A stretch of 64,000 bases of DNA from assembly GCA_029239755.1 (NCBI GenBank), contig JARBUI010000007.1:82040-146039 (forward strand), written 5' to 3'. Position 1 is the stretch's first letter; each line of letters starts with the position of its first letter. This DNA is from Clostridia bacterium. Lineage in GTDB: Bacteria; Bacillota; Clostridia; Lachnospirales; Cellulosilyticaceae. Of the stretch, positions 19,447 to 28,647 are shown piece by piece. A model generated the notes under the pieces. The model was given only the letters and a program-made list of their open reading frames with translations, searched no databases and was not told the DNA's origin. A program made the position numbers and the translations under genes.

Positions 19447-20751
19447 TTATTTGTTTTTTGCTTTATTTTTATTTCCATTAACTGTAGTTTCATTTTCATT
19501 AATTGTAGTTGCAGCTTTATTTTGTTTAACCACAACTTTATTTTCTTTAGCTACAGTTTTACTTTCTTTAACAATAATTTCAAGAATTGTAGATTTTCCT
19601 TCTGCCGTTTCAAATTTAATATCTGCTATTTGTCCTGCTTTTAAAGAATTTGCATTAGGCTGTTTTTTAGCCCCTTCATATTTTACTTTTGTTTTATTGC
19701 CAAATGAAATCTTAAGCTGTCCGCCTTCTTGTGCGCCACCTTGTACAACAATATATTTTCCACTGTTATTTACTTCTATTATTTTAGCATCTTTAAGAAG
19801 TGTTTCTTTTTTCTCATCGTCTTTATCTTCTTCTGTCTTTTGCCCAAGCATCTTTATTTCAAATGCAAGTGTTTGAGGCGGTACTGAAGATGATACAACA
19901 GTTGAGTGTTTTACACTAACTTCCATACCAGCTTTAAGATCTGCTAAAGTATATGCTTTTGTATCACTTTCGCTAGTTATTTTTGTAACATCAGAAATAT
20001 TTAAAATAGTGTAGTTTTCAGCTTTATCCTCAGTTCCTTCTTTGTAAATAGTAACTGTCTTACTTTCAACTTTTACTTCTTTGATAATAGCTTTAGCGAT
20101 TTCTACTTTTTGCGCAAGCATCTTTATTTCAAATGCTTCTGTTTGTGGTGGTACTGCAGATGACACAACGGTTGAGTGTTTTACACTAACTTCCATACCA
20201 GCTTTAAGATCTGCTAAAGCATATGCTTTTGTATCACTTTCGCTAGTTATCTTTGTAGCATCAGAAATATTTAAAATAGTGTAGTTTTCAGTCTTATCCT
20301 CAGTTCCTGCTTTGTAAATAGTAACTGTCTTACTTTCAACTTTTACTTCTTTGATAATAGCTTTAGCAATTTCTACTGTGCCTGTAGTTGTTGGTGTTAC
20401 CACAAATGCACCGCTTGTGGTCGTTGGATTCGTCTGAATGGTCCCACTTGTAGTTGTTGATGTTGTTATTTGCTGAGGTGATGTAGTCATAGTAACTGTG
20501 TTGTTATTAAATTGTGTCTGAAGCCCCAAAATTTTTGCTACATCAGCTAATGGTACGTAAGTTTTGTTATCATAAGCAATTGTTTTTGAATCCGCAAGTA
20601 CTTTCTCACCATTTAAAGTATAAGAAATAGCTGGGTTAACATATGCTTTGACTGATTTCATAGCTGGCTTAGCAACAAGCGTAAAACTTAATACACCTAT
20701 TGTGCCAAAAAAGGCTACAGCTTTTAATTTTTTTGCAAAATATTGATTCAT
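19447..20751 (-). CDS. Secreted stalk-domain (copper amine oxidase N-like) protein with duplicated repeat
   Basis: The signal peptide (about residues 1-32) is followed by a copper-amine-oxidase-N-like stalk domain (YTLNGEKVLADSKTIAYDNKTYVPLADVAKILGL, about 43-95) and a Thr-rich linker. Two nearly identical 90-residue repeats follow (about 125-305), each starting VEIAKAIIKEVKVESKTVTIYK and ending FEIKMLAQK or FEIKMLGQK. The C-terminus is Lys/Asn-rich and resembles DUF5666-like segments. The protein is exported and may bind the cell wall. It is encoded 56 bases downstream of the RsgI-like gene, so it is probably part of the same regulon or operon. Its function is unknown. The repeat pair is almost identical at DNA level, pointing to recent duplication. 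Confidence 0.75.
   Translation of the reverse strand: MNQYFAKKLKAVAFFGTIGVLSFTLVAKPAMKSVKAYVNPAISYTLNGEKVLADSKTIAYDNKTYVPLADVAKILGLQTQFNNNTVTMTTSPQQITTSTTTSGTIQTNPTTTSGAFVVTPTTTGTVEIAKAIIKEVKVESKTVTIYKAGTEDKTENYTILNISDATKITSESDTKAYALADLKAGMEVSVKHSTVVSSAVPPQTEAFEIKMLAQKVEIAKAIIKEVKVESKTVTIYKEGTEDKAENYTILNISDVTKITSESDTKAYTLADLKAGMEVSVKHSTVVSSSVPPQTLAFEIKMLGQKTEEDKDDEKKETLLKDAKIIEVNNSGKYIVVQGGAQEGGQLKISFGNKTKVKYEGAKKQPNANSLKAGQIADIKFETAEGKSTILEIIVKESKTVAKENKVVVKQNKAATTINENETTVNGNKNKAKNK
19841..20376 (-). repeat. 270-bp tandem duplication within the stalk-protein gene
   Basis: Segments 19841-20106 and 20111-20376 align without gaps, with a period of 270 bp and only scattered substitutions by eye. 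The period is an exact multiple of three, so each copy encodes one 90-residue domain. Unit number could change by recombination without breaking the frame. Confidence 0.9.
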
Positions 20752-20807
20752 TGTAAATCCTCCCTTATTATTTAATTTTATATGAAGTATGGATCATACT
20801 TACTTCT

Positions 20808-21860
20808 TTATTTTTTAGAGTTATTTTTCTTTATTTTACCGCCTTGTTTGTTGTGTACTTTCTTATTCTGTTTATTGCTAGTTTTATTATCTTGAGTTTG
20901 ATTTATTTTACTATCTTTTTTTTTATCTCCATTAACCTGCTCTTTATTGTTTTGCTGATTAGCTGCTTTATTATCTTTCTTTGTTTCACTCTGATCTTTG
21001 GATAATTGATCTAGTTCAGTTTCATTATCTGTTTCATTTCTATCTTGACTATCAGAAGTTTCTGGAAGTGTGTTATCTTGTTTATCAGCTTTACTATTTT
21101 CCTTCATGTCTTTTTTAAGTTCTTTTATTGATTTCATAATTTCCTTAACAGAAGTATCCTTATATTCCTCTACTACTATTTTGTCATCTAAAGCCTGTAA
21201 CTTTTGTATAAGGTTAAGCTTTCCAGGGGTAATCCCTATTTCTTTTGCCTCAACCCTTCGCTCAAGTGCCACATTTTCTGTTATGACTTCAACCTCAATT
21301 TCTTGCACTGCAATATATTCTTCTGCGGCTTCTTTAGAAGCTTCAGTCAGCTTTTGTGCTTCCTCACTATCATCAGTGACTGAAGTAAGAGCAACTGCTC
21401 CCCCACCTTCTTTATTAAAGAATCCTTCTTTGTCAGCTTCTTCGATAATCTCTTTCACCCCTGCCTCAACCTTCTTATTGAGGACACTGGTGATTTCTAG
21501 AATTTTTTCGCCTTCTCTATTATAACCTTTGGCTTCTACAATCCTATCCCATCTATTAATTCCTAGTTCTATACTAGGATTGATATCAACATCCAGATAG
21601 GCTACTGGTTCTTTATAGTAACTGTGCCCCTTAACAATTCCTGTAAGCAGCAGCATGCACACCACCACAGATGCTACCATTACATTCTTAGAATATACAT
21701 TCCAGAAGTACCTTTTTTTAATTCCTGCTTTATGCAATACGGATGATTTAATTCTAGCTGCCGTTTGAGTATTAACTGCAAAAAGTACATTCGTATCTAA
21801 TAACTGATCAACTTCTTCTAAGCTTAATTCTTCAAGTATATTTGTTAATTCAGTTTCCAC
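20808..21860 (-). CDS. RsgI-like membrane anti-sigma factor
   Basis: This 350-residue single-pass protein has a cytoplasmic N-terminus (residues 1-55, a candidate sigma-binding region), one transmembrane helix (about 56-75, VMVASVVVCMLLLTGIVKG) and then YLDVDINPSIELGINRWDRIVEAKGYN. That segment is the hallmark of the RsgI periplasmic domain, in which characterised clostridial members are cleaved between Asn and Pro of the NPS motif. A helical segment and a very polar Lys/Asn/Gln tail of about 100 residues follow. It starts with GTG (AAGGAG eight bases upstream) and overlaps the sigma gene by 11 bp, so translation is coupled. It likely holds the ECF sigma factor at the membrane. The N-terminal domain does not look like the usual SigI-binding module. 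Confidence 0.8.
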   Translation of the reverse strand: METELTNILEELSLEEVDQLLDTNVLFAVNTQTAARIKSSVLHKAGIKKRYFWNVYSKNVMVASVVVCMLLLTGIVKGHSYYKEPVAYLDVDINPSIELGINRWDRIVEAKGYNREGEKILEITSVLNKKVEAGVKEIIEEADKEGFFNKEGGGAVALTSVTDDSEEAQKLTEASKEAAEEYIAVQEIEVEVITENVALERRVEAKEIGITPGKLNLIQKLQALDDKIVVEEYKDTSVKEIMKSIKELKKDMKENSKADKQDNTLPETSDSQDRNETDNETELDQLSKDQSETKKDNKAANQQNNKEQVNGDKKKDSKINQTQDNKTSNKQNKKVHNKQGGKIKKNNSKK

Positions 21861-22428
21861 TTCTTTTCGCTCCTTCCCAAACCTTTTTTAATTTTATAAG
21901 TGCCCTTGAAACCCTTTTATCTATCGTATTTACTTTTATCCCCATCACTTCACTAATAGCTTTTGAAGGCTGCTGAAAAAAGTATCTGCGTATTAATATT
22001 TCACTGTCTGGTTCACCTAATGCCTTAATTTCCTCAATCAGGATACGTCTTTGCTCTTTATCACTATAGATCTTTTCATTATCCATGTTTAGGTCTGCAA
22101 ACTCTAATTCATTAACCGTTTCCAGTGAAACTACTTTACTATTTTGTTTATAATGTCTGCGATAAATATCAATTGCTTTCCTTTTTGCAATAAGAGCTAA
22201 AAAAGCTTTTAGTGATCCTTTATTAAGATCTATTTTTGTTCTGTTTTTATAAACTTCGTAAAATACATCACTAACACATTCTTCAACGTCTTCCCTACTA
22301 CAAATCGTGGCAATCTTACTATGTACAATGGTATACACAAGACCCATATAAGTATCCATCATAAGTTCCAGTCCTTTATCCTGCGCGCGATGTAAAAGAT
22401 CCAAAATCTCATCATCTGTAGCCACCAT
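21850..22428 (-). CDS. ECF-type RNA polymerase sigma factor
   Basis: This 192-residue sigma-70 family protein contains only regions 2 and 4. Region 2 includes AFLALIAKRKAIDIYRRHYKQ. Region 4 is PDSEILIRRYFFQQPSKAISEVMGIKVNTIDKRVSRALIKLKKVW. The preceding VEECVSDVFYEVYKNR is typical of ECF region 2.2. The gene is the first of a unit with the RsgI-like anti-sigma gene. The promoter region has no obvious sigma-A consensus, which is compatible with autoregulation but not proof of it. Targets probably include the downstream stalk-protein gene, by inference from position. Confidence 0.88.
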   Translation of the reverse strand: MVATDDEILDLLHRAQDKGLELMMDTYMGLVYTIVHSKIATICSREDVEECVSDVFYEVYKNRTKIDLNKGSLKAFLALIAKRKAIDIYRRHYKQNSKVVSLETVNELEFADLNMDNEKIYSDKEQRRILIEEIKALGEPDSEILIRRYFFQQPSKAISEVMGIKVNTIDKRVSRALIKLKKVWEGAKRSGN

Positions 22429-22574
22429 TTCACCCGCCTTCTTGTAACCTTGCCCTATCCTTCTAAATCTATATTCGTAGACTCTTTTAGGAATCTGACA
22501 TACTTTCTTATATTATATATTATTTTTTATTTTTATCTTAACTTACTTGTTTAATTTTAATACATTGACTTAAA

Positions 22575-22614
22575 AGGTGATTATAGTTTTATGAATTCAA
22601 AACTATAATCACCT
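22575..22614 (-). terminator. Terminator of the soluble chemoreceptor gene
   Basis: The arms AGGTGATTATAGTTTT and AAAACTATAATCACCT (16 bp) surround GAATTC-containing loop sequence and are followed by TTTT on the minus strand. Confidence 0.85.
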
Positions 22615-22644
22615 CTATTTTCTTTACTATTTTATTTTGTATGT

Positions 22645-24114
22645 TTATGCTCTTAATATCTCCTCTCCTGCCTTAGACTTTATTTCAATAGCTCTAGTGA
22701 TCTTATCTATATAATCAAATATTTGCTTTGATAGTCCTTCTGCTTGCAAGTAAAGGCTATTAGCCTCTCTAGTGTTCTTCATGTTAATTGCCTTTATTAC
22801 CTTTTCACCCATATTATGTAATGCGTGATGTACTGAATCAATAGCTGACCACTCTTTAGTGATATCAGGGTGAGTTACACTAATAGAATGATAAAAATGT
22901 CCAAAAGCACATCTTTTTGAATTAGTTTGAATAGGATATGTCCTCATTTCATCTACCATTCGTTTTAAGTTTATCATCCAATTACGGTGGGCTTCTTTTG
23001 CCTTTGTAAGGTTACTTAGTAAATCATCATTTGTAATTGCATTCATCCCACCATTTAAAGCCATTATCATATCTCTTACAATGCTACTCAGTTCTTCATC
23101 GACTATAGTTATTTGCTTAGCATTCTCAGCACTTTGAGTCGCATCAGCATGAATACTCTGGGTCATATAGCTTAACTTCTCTGCATCTTGAGCTGAAGAG
23201 TTCATAGCTTCATTGATTTGTTTTGCTGATTCTTTTATGTCTCTCATTGATTCAGATATTTTATCAACATCTTTGATAGTATCTTTTAGCATGGATACAT
23301 TTTCTTTTATTGTCCCTGATATGATGTCAAGTTTTGAATTCATATTAGTAGTAGAGTGCATTGTGTTATTCAGACTCTCTCTCCCCCTATTGGCTGCTTG
23401 ATGAATATTGTTTACAAAGTTTCTCATATCACCTAGGTTAGTTTTAGTCCCATCTGCAAGTTTTCTAATTTCTTCAGCTACAACTGCAAAGCCTCTTCCA
23501 TATTCTCCTGCCCTGGCAGCTTCAATTGAGGCATTGAGCGCGAGCAAATTTGTCTGCTCTGCTATAGCTTCAACGCCACTTACTATTTCATTCACCTTAA
23601 CTGCCATGTCAACTAACTGCTTTATTTGCTCACTCATTAGGGTTGTATCTTTAACAACATTTTCTTTTAATAGGTTAATTTCATTTAATTGAATCATACT
23701 CTTATCATTCTTTTCAACTAAAGCCTTAGAAGACTTCGCAAGCCCATTCATGGTATCAGAGGTGTAATTTATTGTTTCATTGACCTGACTCATACTTGCG
23801 GTAATTTCCTCTACTATAGCTAGGTTAGATTCACTTAAAGTTGACATGTCTTTTGCAAAATCAATCAATTTATAAGAAGAATACTTCATTCTTACATCAA
23901 AGTCACTTAAAGATGATATGATGCCTAGCATTTTTCTAGCACTAACAGACATTTTCTTTTCACTTGCTAAAAGGTTATCAAAATGCCTGAGCAATGTTTT
24001 ATGAATGGGATAATCTACCTTAGGGCTATCAACAACCTTTCCGTTTAACCTATCTTCAACGCTTTTAATGATACAAACAGCTTCATCACAAGGTGCTTTT
24101 TTAAACCATTTCAT
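22645..24114 (-). CDS. Cytoplasmic methyl-accepting chemotaxis protein with CZB zinc-binding domain
   Basis: This is a 489-residue chemoreceptor without transmembrane helices. A short N-terminal region (1-90) precedes the coiled-coil signalling domain, whose tip is [39 protein letters not shown]. The last 120 residues form a CZB-like domain with [10 protein letters not shown] and [18 protein letters not shown], supplying the Cys and His ligands expected for zinc. CZB receptors respond to zinc or to oxidants such as HOCl in other bacteria. Here the ligand is unknown. The gene is monocistronic with its own terminator, and its neighbours give no clue. Confidence 0.88.
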   Translation of the reverse strand: MKWFKKAPCDEAVCIIKSVEDRLNGKVVDSPKVDYPIHKTLLRHFDNLLASEKKMSVSARKMLGIISSLSDFDVRMKYSSYKLIDFAKDMSTLSESNLAIVEEITASMSQVNETINYTSDTMNGLAKSSKALVEKNDKSMIQLNEINLLKENVVKDTTLMSEQIKQLVDMAVKVNEIVSGVEAIAEQTNLLALNASIEAARAGEYGRGFAVVAEEIRKLADGTKTNLGDMRNFVNNIHQAANRGRESLNNTMHSTTNMNSKLDIISGTIKENVSMLKDTIKDVDKISESMRDIKESAKQINEAMNSSAQDAEKLSYMTQSIHADATQSAENAKQITIVDEELSSIVRDMIMALNGGMNAITNDDLLSNLTKAKEAHRNWMINLKRMVDEMRTYPIQTNSKRCAFGHFYHSISVTHPDITKEWSAIDSVHHALHNMGEKVIKAINMKNTREANSLYLQAEGLSKQIFDYIDKITRAIEIKSKAGEEILRA

Positions 24115-24326
24115 TATATCTATACCCCCTACACTATAATATTTTTTTAACTATATAAAAAAGGTTTAAAATAGTCCATTACTGTAACAGCAGGCCAAAG
24201 GGACCGTTTCTTTTAAATATGGCAACCTTGAAGGCTCGCTGCTGCCTAATATTCTACTCAATTATAAATATTACATATGTTTTATTCATATGCTTCATTC
24301 TTGATCACAAAAATTGCAAAATAAAA

Positions 24327-24364
24327 ATGTGTGGATCATACTTCCTATCTTACGATCCACACAT
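24327..24364 (-). terminator. Terminator of the MFS transporter gene
   Basis: The arms ATGTGTGGATC and GATCCACACAT are followed by a T-rich tract on the minus strand, 40 bases after the stop codon. Confidence 0.75.
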
Positions 24365-24403
24365 TAAATACATTTTAAGTTTTTATTTTATTTTTGAATA
24401 TTT

Positions 24404-25663
24404 TCATCCTCCAACAGACTCCGAAATGCCATCTTTAAGTGCAACATTACTCTTAAGAATAATACATAGAGCTGCTAAGAAAAGGCTTATATTTAGTATA
24501 AACGGATAAGCCTTGTTCATATCCGACAGCATGCCTGATATATATCCAAATGGTAATGAAAAAATAAGTATAACCGCATAAATAATAGATGTCATTCTCG
24601 ATCTTTCTTCGGGGCTTGCATTAAGTACAAGCATAGATTCACTTAATGGATCTACGAGTGCCATGGCACATGCCTCCAAAAATGTACTTACAACAAGCAG
24701 CATATACCCCCTCTCTGGGAGTGTTATGAGCAGCAATTGGCTGAATATAAAACATAGAAACCCTGTTATCATGGGTCTCTTCAGATTAAAAGCAGAAATT
24801 CTATGGGCGGTGGCAAAGAAAAATATAAGCATGATACTTGAACGGATAAATGGGAAAAAGGCTATATTTTCTACTGGGATACGTATTTTTTCTGTTACAA
24901 TGATACTCCAAAAAGTACTCGTAGTAGTTCTGCAGATCGTAATGATAAGTAAAACTACTATGGTATAATATAATTTGGGGGATCTTGAAATATGTGCTAA
25001 AACATTCCTATAATCTATAAGTATTTTACAGAGAGAAGTATTTTTAGTTTCTTCCATTCTAATTTTACCACGTTTAGTTTCCTCAGAAAAAATGTACACT
25101 ATAATGAACTTTATGGTCATCATAACAAAACTTAGTACAAATAACATTCTCATTGTTGTAACTAAAGAAAACTTGTTAATGAGAAATCCTGTAATAGGTG
25201 CTATAAAGGCCACTAAAAGACCTGAAATATAAACAAGTGACCACATATTAACAATATCCTTTTGCTCTGCATCTTCAACAAAAAGACATCCCCATGAAAT
25301 CATCGTAACACGCCACATAGCATTAATGACTGCAGCTACAATAAAATAGTAAATATTCTGAGCCGCTGCCCAAATAAGGCAAGGAACACTCCACGAAAGT
25401 ATATCAAAAATAAAGGTGGTAGCCTTTCTGCCTAACTTATCATTAACAGCACCTCCGAGAAGCGAGAAAATAATTTGAAACAACGTACTGATACTTACAA
25501 TCATACCAATCTGTGTGTCTGTTACTCCCAGCGTTATCATATATACAGAAACATAGGGCATATAAAGATTATAAGGAATACCCCATAAGGGTTCTGGATA
25601 TAAACATGCTCTCGGGTTCCCTCGAAGATTTATAAGGGTTGCTATCAGGGGATGATTTTTCAT
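24404..25663 (-). CDS. Major facilitator superfamily transporter
   Basis: This 419-residue membrane protein has about twelve hydrophobic segments and the MFS loop 2-3 motif GGAVNDKLGRKATTFIFD at about residues 75-92. The central cytoplasmic loop (EETKRGKIRMEETKN) separates two six-helix halves. No substrate can be deduced. The N-terminus (RACLYPEPLWGIPYNLYMPYVSVYM) is characteristic of a set of uncharacterised clostridial MFS proteins. AGAGG precedes the ATG. It is flanked by its own terminator and appears monocistronic. Confidence 0.85.
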   Translation of the reverse strand: MKNHPLIATLINLRGNPRACLYPEPLWGIPYNLYMPYVSVYMITLGVTDTQIGMIVSISTLFQIIFSLLGGAVNDKLGRKATTFIFDILSWSVPCLIWAAAQNIYYFIVAAVINAMWRVTMISWGCLFVEDAEQKDIVNMWSLVYISGLLVAFIAPITGFLINKFSLVTTMRMLFVLSFVMMTIKFIIVYIFSEETKRGKIRMEETKNTSLCKILIDYRNVLAHISRSPKLYYTIVVLLIITICRTTTSTFWSIIVTEKIRIPVENIAFFPFIRSSIMLIFFFATAHRISAFNLKRPMITGFLCFIFSQLLLITLPERGYMLLVVSTFLEACAMALVDPLSESMLVLNASPEERSRMTSIIYAVILIFSLPFGYISGMLSDMNKAYPFILNISLFLAALCIILKSNVALKDGISESVGG

Positions 25664-25774
25664 AAAAAACCTCTTCTCTATCTAATCAATAGTTATATTA
25701 TACTTGAGATAAATAGCAAACACAATTTTATTGTTCATATTAATATCTATTTAAAGTTATAACTTTTTGCTTAG

Positions 25775-27220
25775 CTAACGAAGTAATTCTTTGCCAGAAA
25801 TACCAGGTTCCGTCATAGATATAGTATCTAGAATACAAGTCAGCTCTTTTTCATTTAACAATCCTTCTTTTAAAATAAGTTCTCTAATCGATCCCCCTGT
25901 TTTAATGGCATTTTTAGCTAACGTCGCTGCCTTTTGATAGCCTACATGTGGGCATAGTGCCGTGATAATTCCCACACTATTCTCCACAAGATCTCGGCAT
26001 CTCTCTCTATTAGCGGTAATCCCGGTCACACAATTATCTACAAAAGTATTAACAGCATAGGTAAGGGTATCAATAGATTGGAAAAGACAGTAAAAAATGA
26101 TAGGCTCAAAAGCATTAAGTTCTAGTTGTCCAGCCTCTGCTGCCATTGTAATAGTAAGATCATTTCCAATAATATTGAAGGCTACTTGGTTTACTACCTC
26201 AGGTATCACAGGATTCACTTTACCAGGCATGATGGAAGATCCATTTTGCTTGGGTGGCAAATTAATTTCCCCAAAACCAGTTCTAGGCCCCGAAGACATA
26301 AGTCTTAAATCATTTGATATTTTAGATAAGGTTACAGCTGAGGCCTTAACAGCACCGGATACAGCTACAAAAGAATCTACATTTTGTGTAGCATCAATAA
26401 GATCAAAAGCCTGTACGAGTCCCATCCCTGTAATTTTATCTAGGTTAGGAACAACGCGCTTTAAATATTGTTCATCTGCATTAAGTCCTGTACCTACTGC
26501 TGTTCCGCCAAGATTAAGCGAACGCATTTCATCCTTTGCTTTTTCCATGCGATGAATATCTCTGTTAATAGCTGCCGCGTAGGCCTTAAACTCCTGCCCT
26601 AGCCGAATAGGGACAGCATCTTGCATTTGTGTTCTTCCCATCTTGATGACATCATTAAACTCTTCTGCCTTTTCACATAATGCATGATACAATCGTCTAA
26701 GTTCTACTTGAGCGTTTTCTAACAGCTTAAGTGCTGTCATCTTACCCGCTGTTGGGATTACATCGTTAGTAGACTGTCCATAATTGACATGATCATTAGG
26801 ATTGACTATAGAATAGTCCCCTTTTATGCCTCCCAAGAGTTCAATGGCACGATTAGCTATAACTTCATTTGCATTCATGTTAAGTGAAGTCCCAGCCCCC
26901 CCTTGAATGGGGTCAACAATAAAATACTGATGGAGCTTTCCACCTATAATTTCATCGCAAGCTTTTACAATAGCATCTGCAATTTTTTTATCAAGCAGTC
27001 CCACCTCATAATTTGTAATGGCTGCTGCTTTTTTAATCTGCGCTAAGCTATTTATAATTTCACTATGCATTTCAAGTCCAGTAATGCGGAAATTTTCTGC
27101 TGCTCTTAGAGACTGCACGCCATAATAGACATCTTTTAAGACATCCTTCGTACCTATTGAATCCTTCTCTAAACGATAATCTTCTTGTGAATACTCTTTT
27201 TCAAGTTTTTCCTTATTCAT
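25775..27220 (-). CDS. aspA: Aspartate ammonia-lyase (aspartase)
   Basis: This enzyme converts L-aspartate to fumarate and ammonia. The family signature SSIMPGKVNPVIPEVVNQ (catalytic serine loop) is near residue 330, with GAGTSLNMNANEVIANRA, NYGQSTNDVIPTA and GRTQMQDAVPIRLGQEF upstream. These distinguish aspartase/fumarase-type enzymes, and GTSLNMN with the overall pattern favours aspartase. The ORF track uses a TTG at 27241 with no ribosome binding site. I prefer the ATG at 27220 behind GGGAGTGAAGAGG, giving about 481 residues, normal for the family. It follows the M20 peptidase gene by 34 bases, so aspartate released from peptides could be deaminated directly. Confidence 0.92.
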   Translation of the reverse strand: MNKEKLEKEYSQEDYRLEKDSIGTKDVLKDVYYGVQSLRAAENFRITGLEMHSEIINSLAQIKKAAAITNYEVGLLDKKIADAIVKACDEIIGGKLHQYFIVDPIQGGAGTSLNMNANEVIANRAIELLGGIKGDYSIVNPNDHVNYGQSTNDVIPTAGKMTALKLLENAQVELRRLYHALCEKAEEFNDVIKMGRTQMQDAVPIRLGQEFKAYAAAINRDIHRMEKAKDEMRSLNLGGTAVGTGLNADEQYLKRVVPNLDKITGMGLVQAFDLIDATQNVDSFVAVSGAVKASAVTLSKISNDLRLMSSGPRTGFGEINLPPKQNGSSIMPGKVNPVIPEVVNQVAFNIIGNDLTITMAAEAGQLELNAFEPIIFYCLFQSIDTLTYAVNTFVDNCVTGITANRERCRDLVENSVGIITALCPHVGYQKAATLAKNAIKTGGSIRELILKEGLLNEKELTCILDTISMTEPGISGKELLR

Positions 27221-27254
27221 AGCCTCTTCACTCCCGGTCAAATAATTTGTTACG

Positions 27255-28571
27255 CTATTTATGCGTTACACACTTTATAAACGCTGCCCGGTAAACTTCT
27301 GCAGCCTTCATCATATCATCAATTGCTACACGTTCATTAGGCTGATGCTCACTTGTAGGACTAGCAGGTAAGTTTGCGCCAAATGCCACACAGTTATCAA
27401 AAGCTCTTGCATAAGTTGCTCCTGCTGAAATATAAGGTTGTGAGATAATATCCCCTGTTATTTCACGATAAGCATTAAGCAGCTGTGTTACGAGTTCACT
27501 TCCTAACGGTACGTGAATAGGTTTTAGCCAGTCATATTCTTCTACTATGAGATGATATTTTGAGGCAACTTCTCTAATGATATTTAAAACAGTTTCTTTT
27601 TTTTGTCCTACTGGCAGCCTCAGGTCTACACTGAAAACTGTACCATCTTTATTCGCATTCATCTTACTAAGATTAACAGTTACAGGTCCTGAAAAATCCG
27701 AAAGATCCTGAGCCGTAAATCCTTCAAACTTAAATTGGTTATTTAAAATGTCACACGCAAATTGTATGGCATAATCTACATAGCCAGCTTCATAAAGCGC
27801 CTCCAAAAGATGTAGGTTAGCACTTATCCCTTTCCATGGATTTTTAGCATGAGCTGTCAAACCTGTTACTACAATCTCATCATCTTCCACATGATAAGAA
27901 AATCCCCTTTTCACCAGGGCTTCCTCAATCTTCATCTCCCTACGGCACCTTGCAAAAGCGGAAACGGCATTAAAACTATCTCCCCCATAGTAGTGATATG
28001 CTGGCGTACTAGCATCCTTTATCAAAATTTGAAGCAGTCCTTTTTCAGCATATGTAAGAGGGAACGTAGAATCTGGTGTGAATCCACTTTTAGGTGCTTC
28101 CTCTCTTTTTGTATATTCGCTCATACAACGCCATAAAGTTTCTTCATCTGTTCCAAAAATAAAACGCACACGTTTATTCAGGAGGTAGCCATCATCAATA
28201 AGTGACTTGAGTGCATAGGCTGCAAGGACAATAGGTCCCTTGTCATCCTGTACCCCTCTGCCACAAATACATCCCTCTTTAATGATAGGTACAAATGGAT
28301 TATGTTCCCATCCATCTTCTTCTCTGGCACTAACTACATCGATATGTCCAAGCACCCCAAAAAGTTCTCCCTCTCCTAGTTCAGCATAACCATAAGCTCC
28401 ATCTTCTGCCTTATAAGTATGAAATCCAAGCTTATGCATCATCCCTAAGGCCACGTCCAAACATCTGTCTATCGGCTCACCAAAAAGATATGAATTGCTT
28501 TCTTCATAAACAGAAGGAATGGCTACTAGTCTACATATATTTTCAATTATTTCATTACGATATCTCTCCAT
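27255..28571 (-). CDS. M20 family metallo-dipeptidase (PepV/Sapep-like)
   Basis: This 438-residue zinc dipeptidase of the M20 family has the first metal and catalytic segment GVLGHIDVVSAREEDGWEHNPF (His and Asp near residues 76-78). GRGVQDDKGPIVLAAYALK holds the bridging Asp, and FGTDEETLWRCMSEYTK holds the general base Glu pair. A lid domain is inserted at about 190-310, and the C-terminal His lies in SPTSEHQPNERV. PepV-type enzymes hydrolyse diverse dipeptides in the cytoplasm. It lies between a YfcC-type transporter and aspartase, suggesting uptake and breakdown of peptides or Asp-containing compounds. GTGAGG precedes the ATG. Confidence 0.9.
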   Translation of the reverse strand: MERYRNEIIENICRLVAIPSVYEESNSYLFGEPIDRCLDVALGMMHKLGFHTYKAEDGAYGYAELGEGELFGVLGHIDVVSAREEDGWEHNPFVPIIKEGCICGRGVQDDKGPIVLAAYALKSLIDDGYLLNKRVRFIFGTDEETLWRCMSEYTKREEAPKSGFTPDSTFPLTYAEKGLLQILIKDASTPAYHYYGGDSFNAVSAFARCRREMKIEEALVKRGFSYHVEDDEIVVTGLTAHAKNPWKGISANLHLLEALYEAGYVDYAIQFACDILNNQFKFEGFTAQDLSDFSGPVTVNLSKMNANKDGTVFSVDLRLPVGQKKETVLNIIREVASKYHLIVEEYDWLKPIHVPLGSELVTQLLNAYREITGDIISQPYISAGATYARAFDNCVAFGANLPASPTSEHQPNERVAIDDMMKAAEVYRAAFIKCVTHK

Positions 28572-28600
28572 TATTCAGCCTCACTTTAGAAAAATTTAAA

Positions 28601-28630
28601 ATGGCAGGCGGGTCTTAGCACGCCTGCCAT
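28601..28630 (-). terminator. Terminator after the YfcC-type transporter gene
   Basis: Perfect 10-bp arms ATGGCAGGCG/CGCCTGCCAT are followed by a T-rich run on the minus strand. Since the M20 gene follows only about 30 bases later, it may act as an internal attenuator. Confidence 0.8.
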
Positions 28631-28647
28631 CTCATTATTAAGTTATA

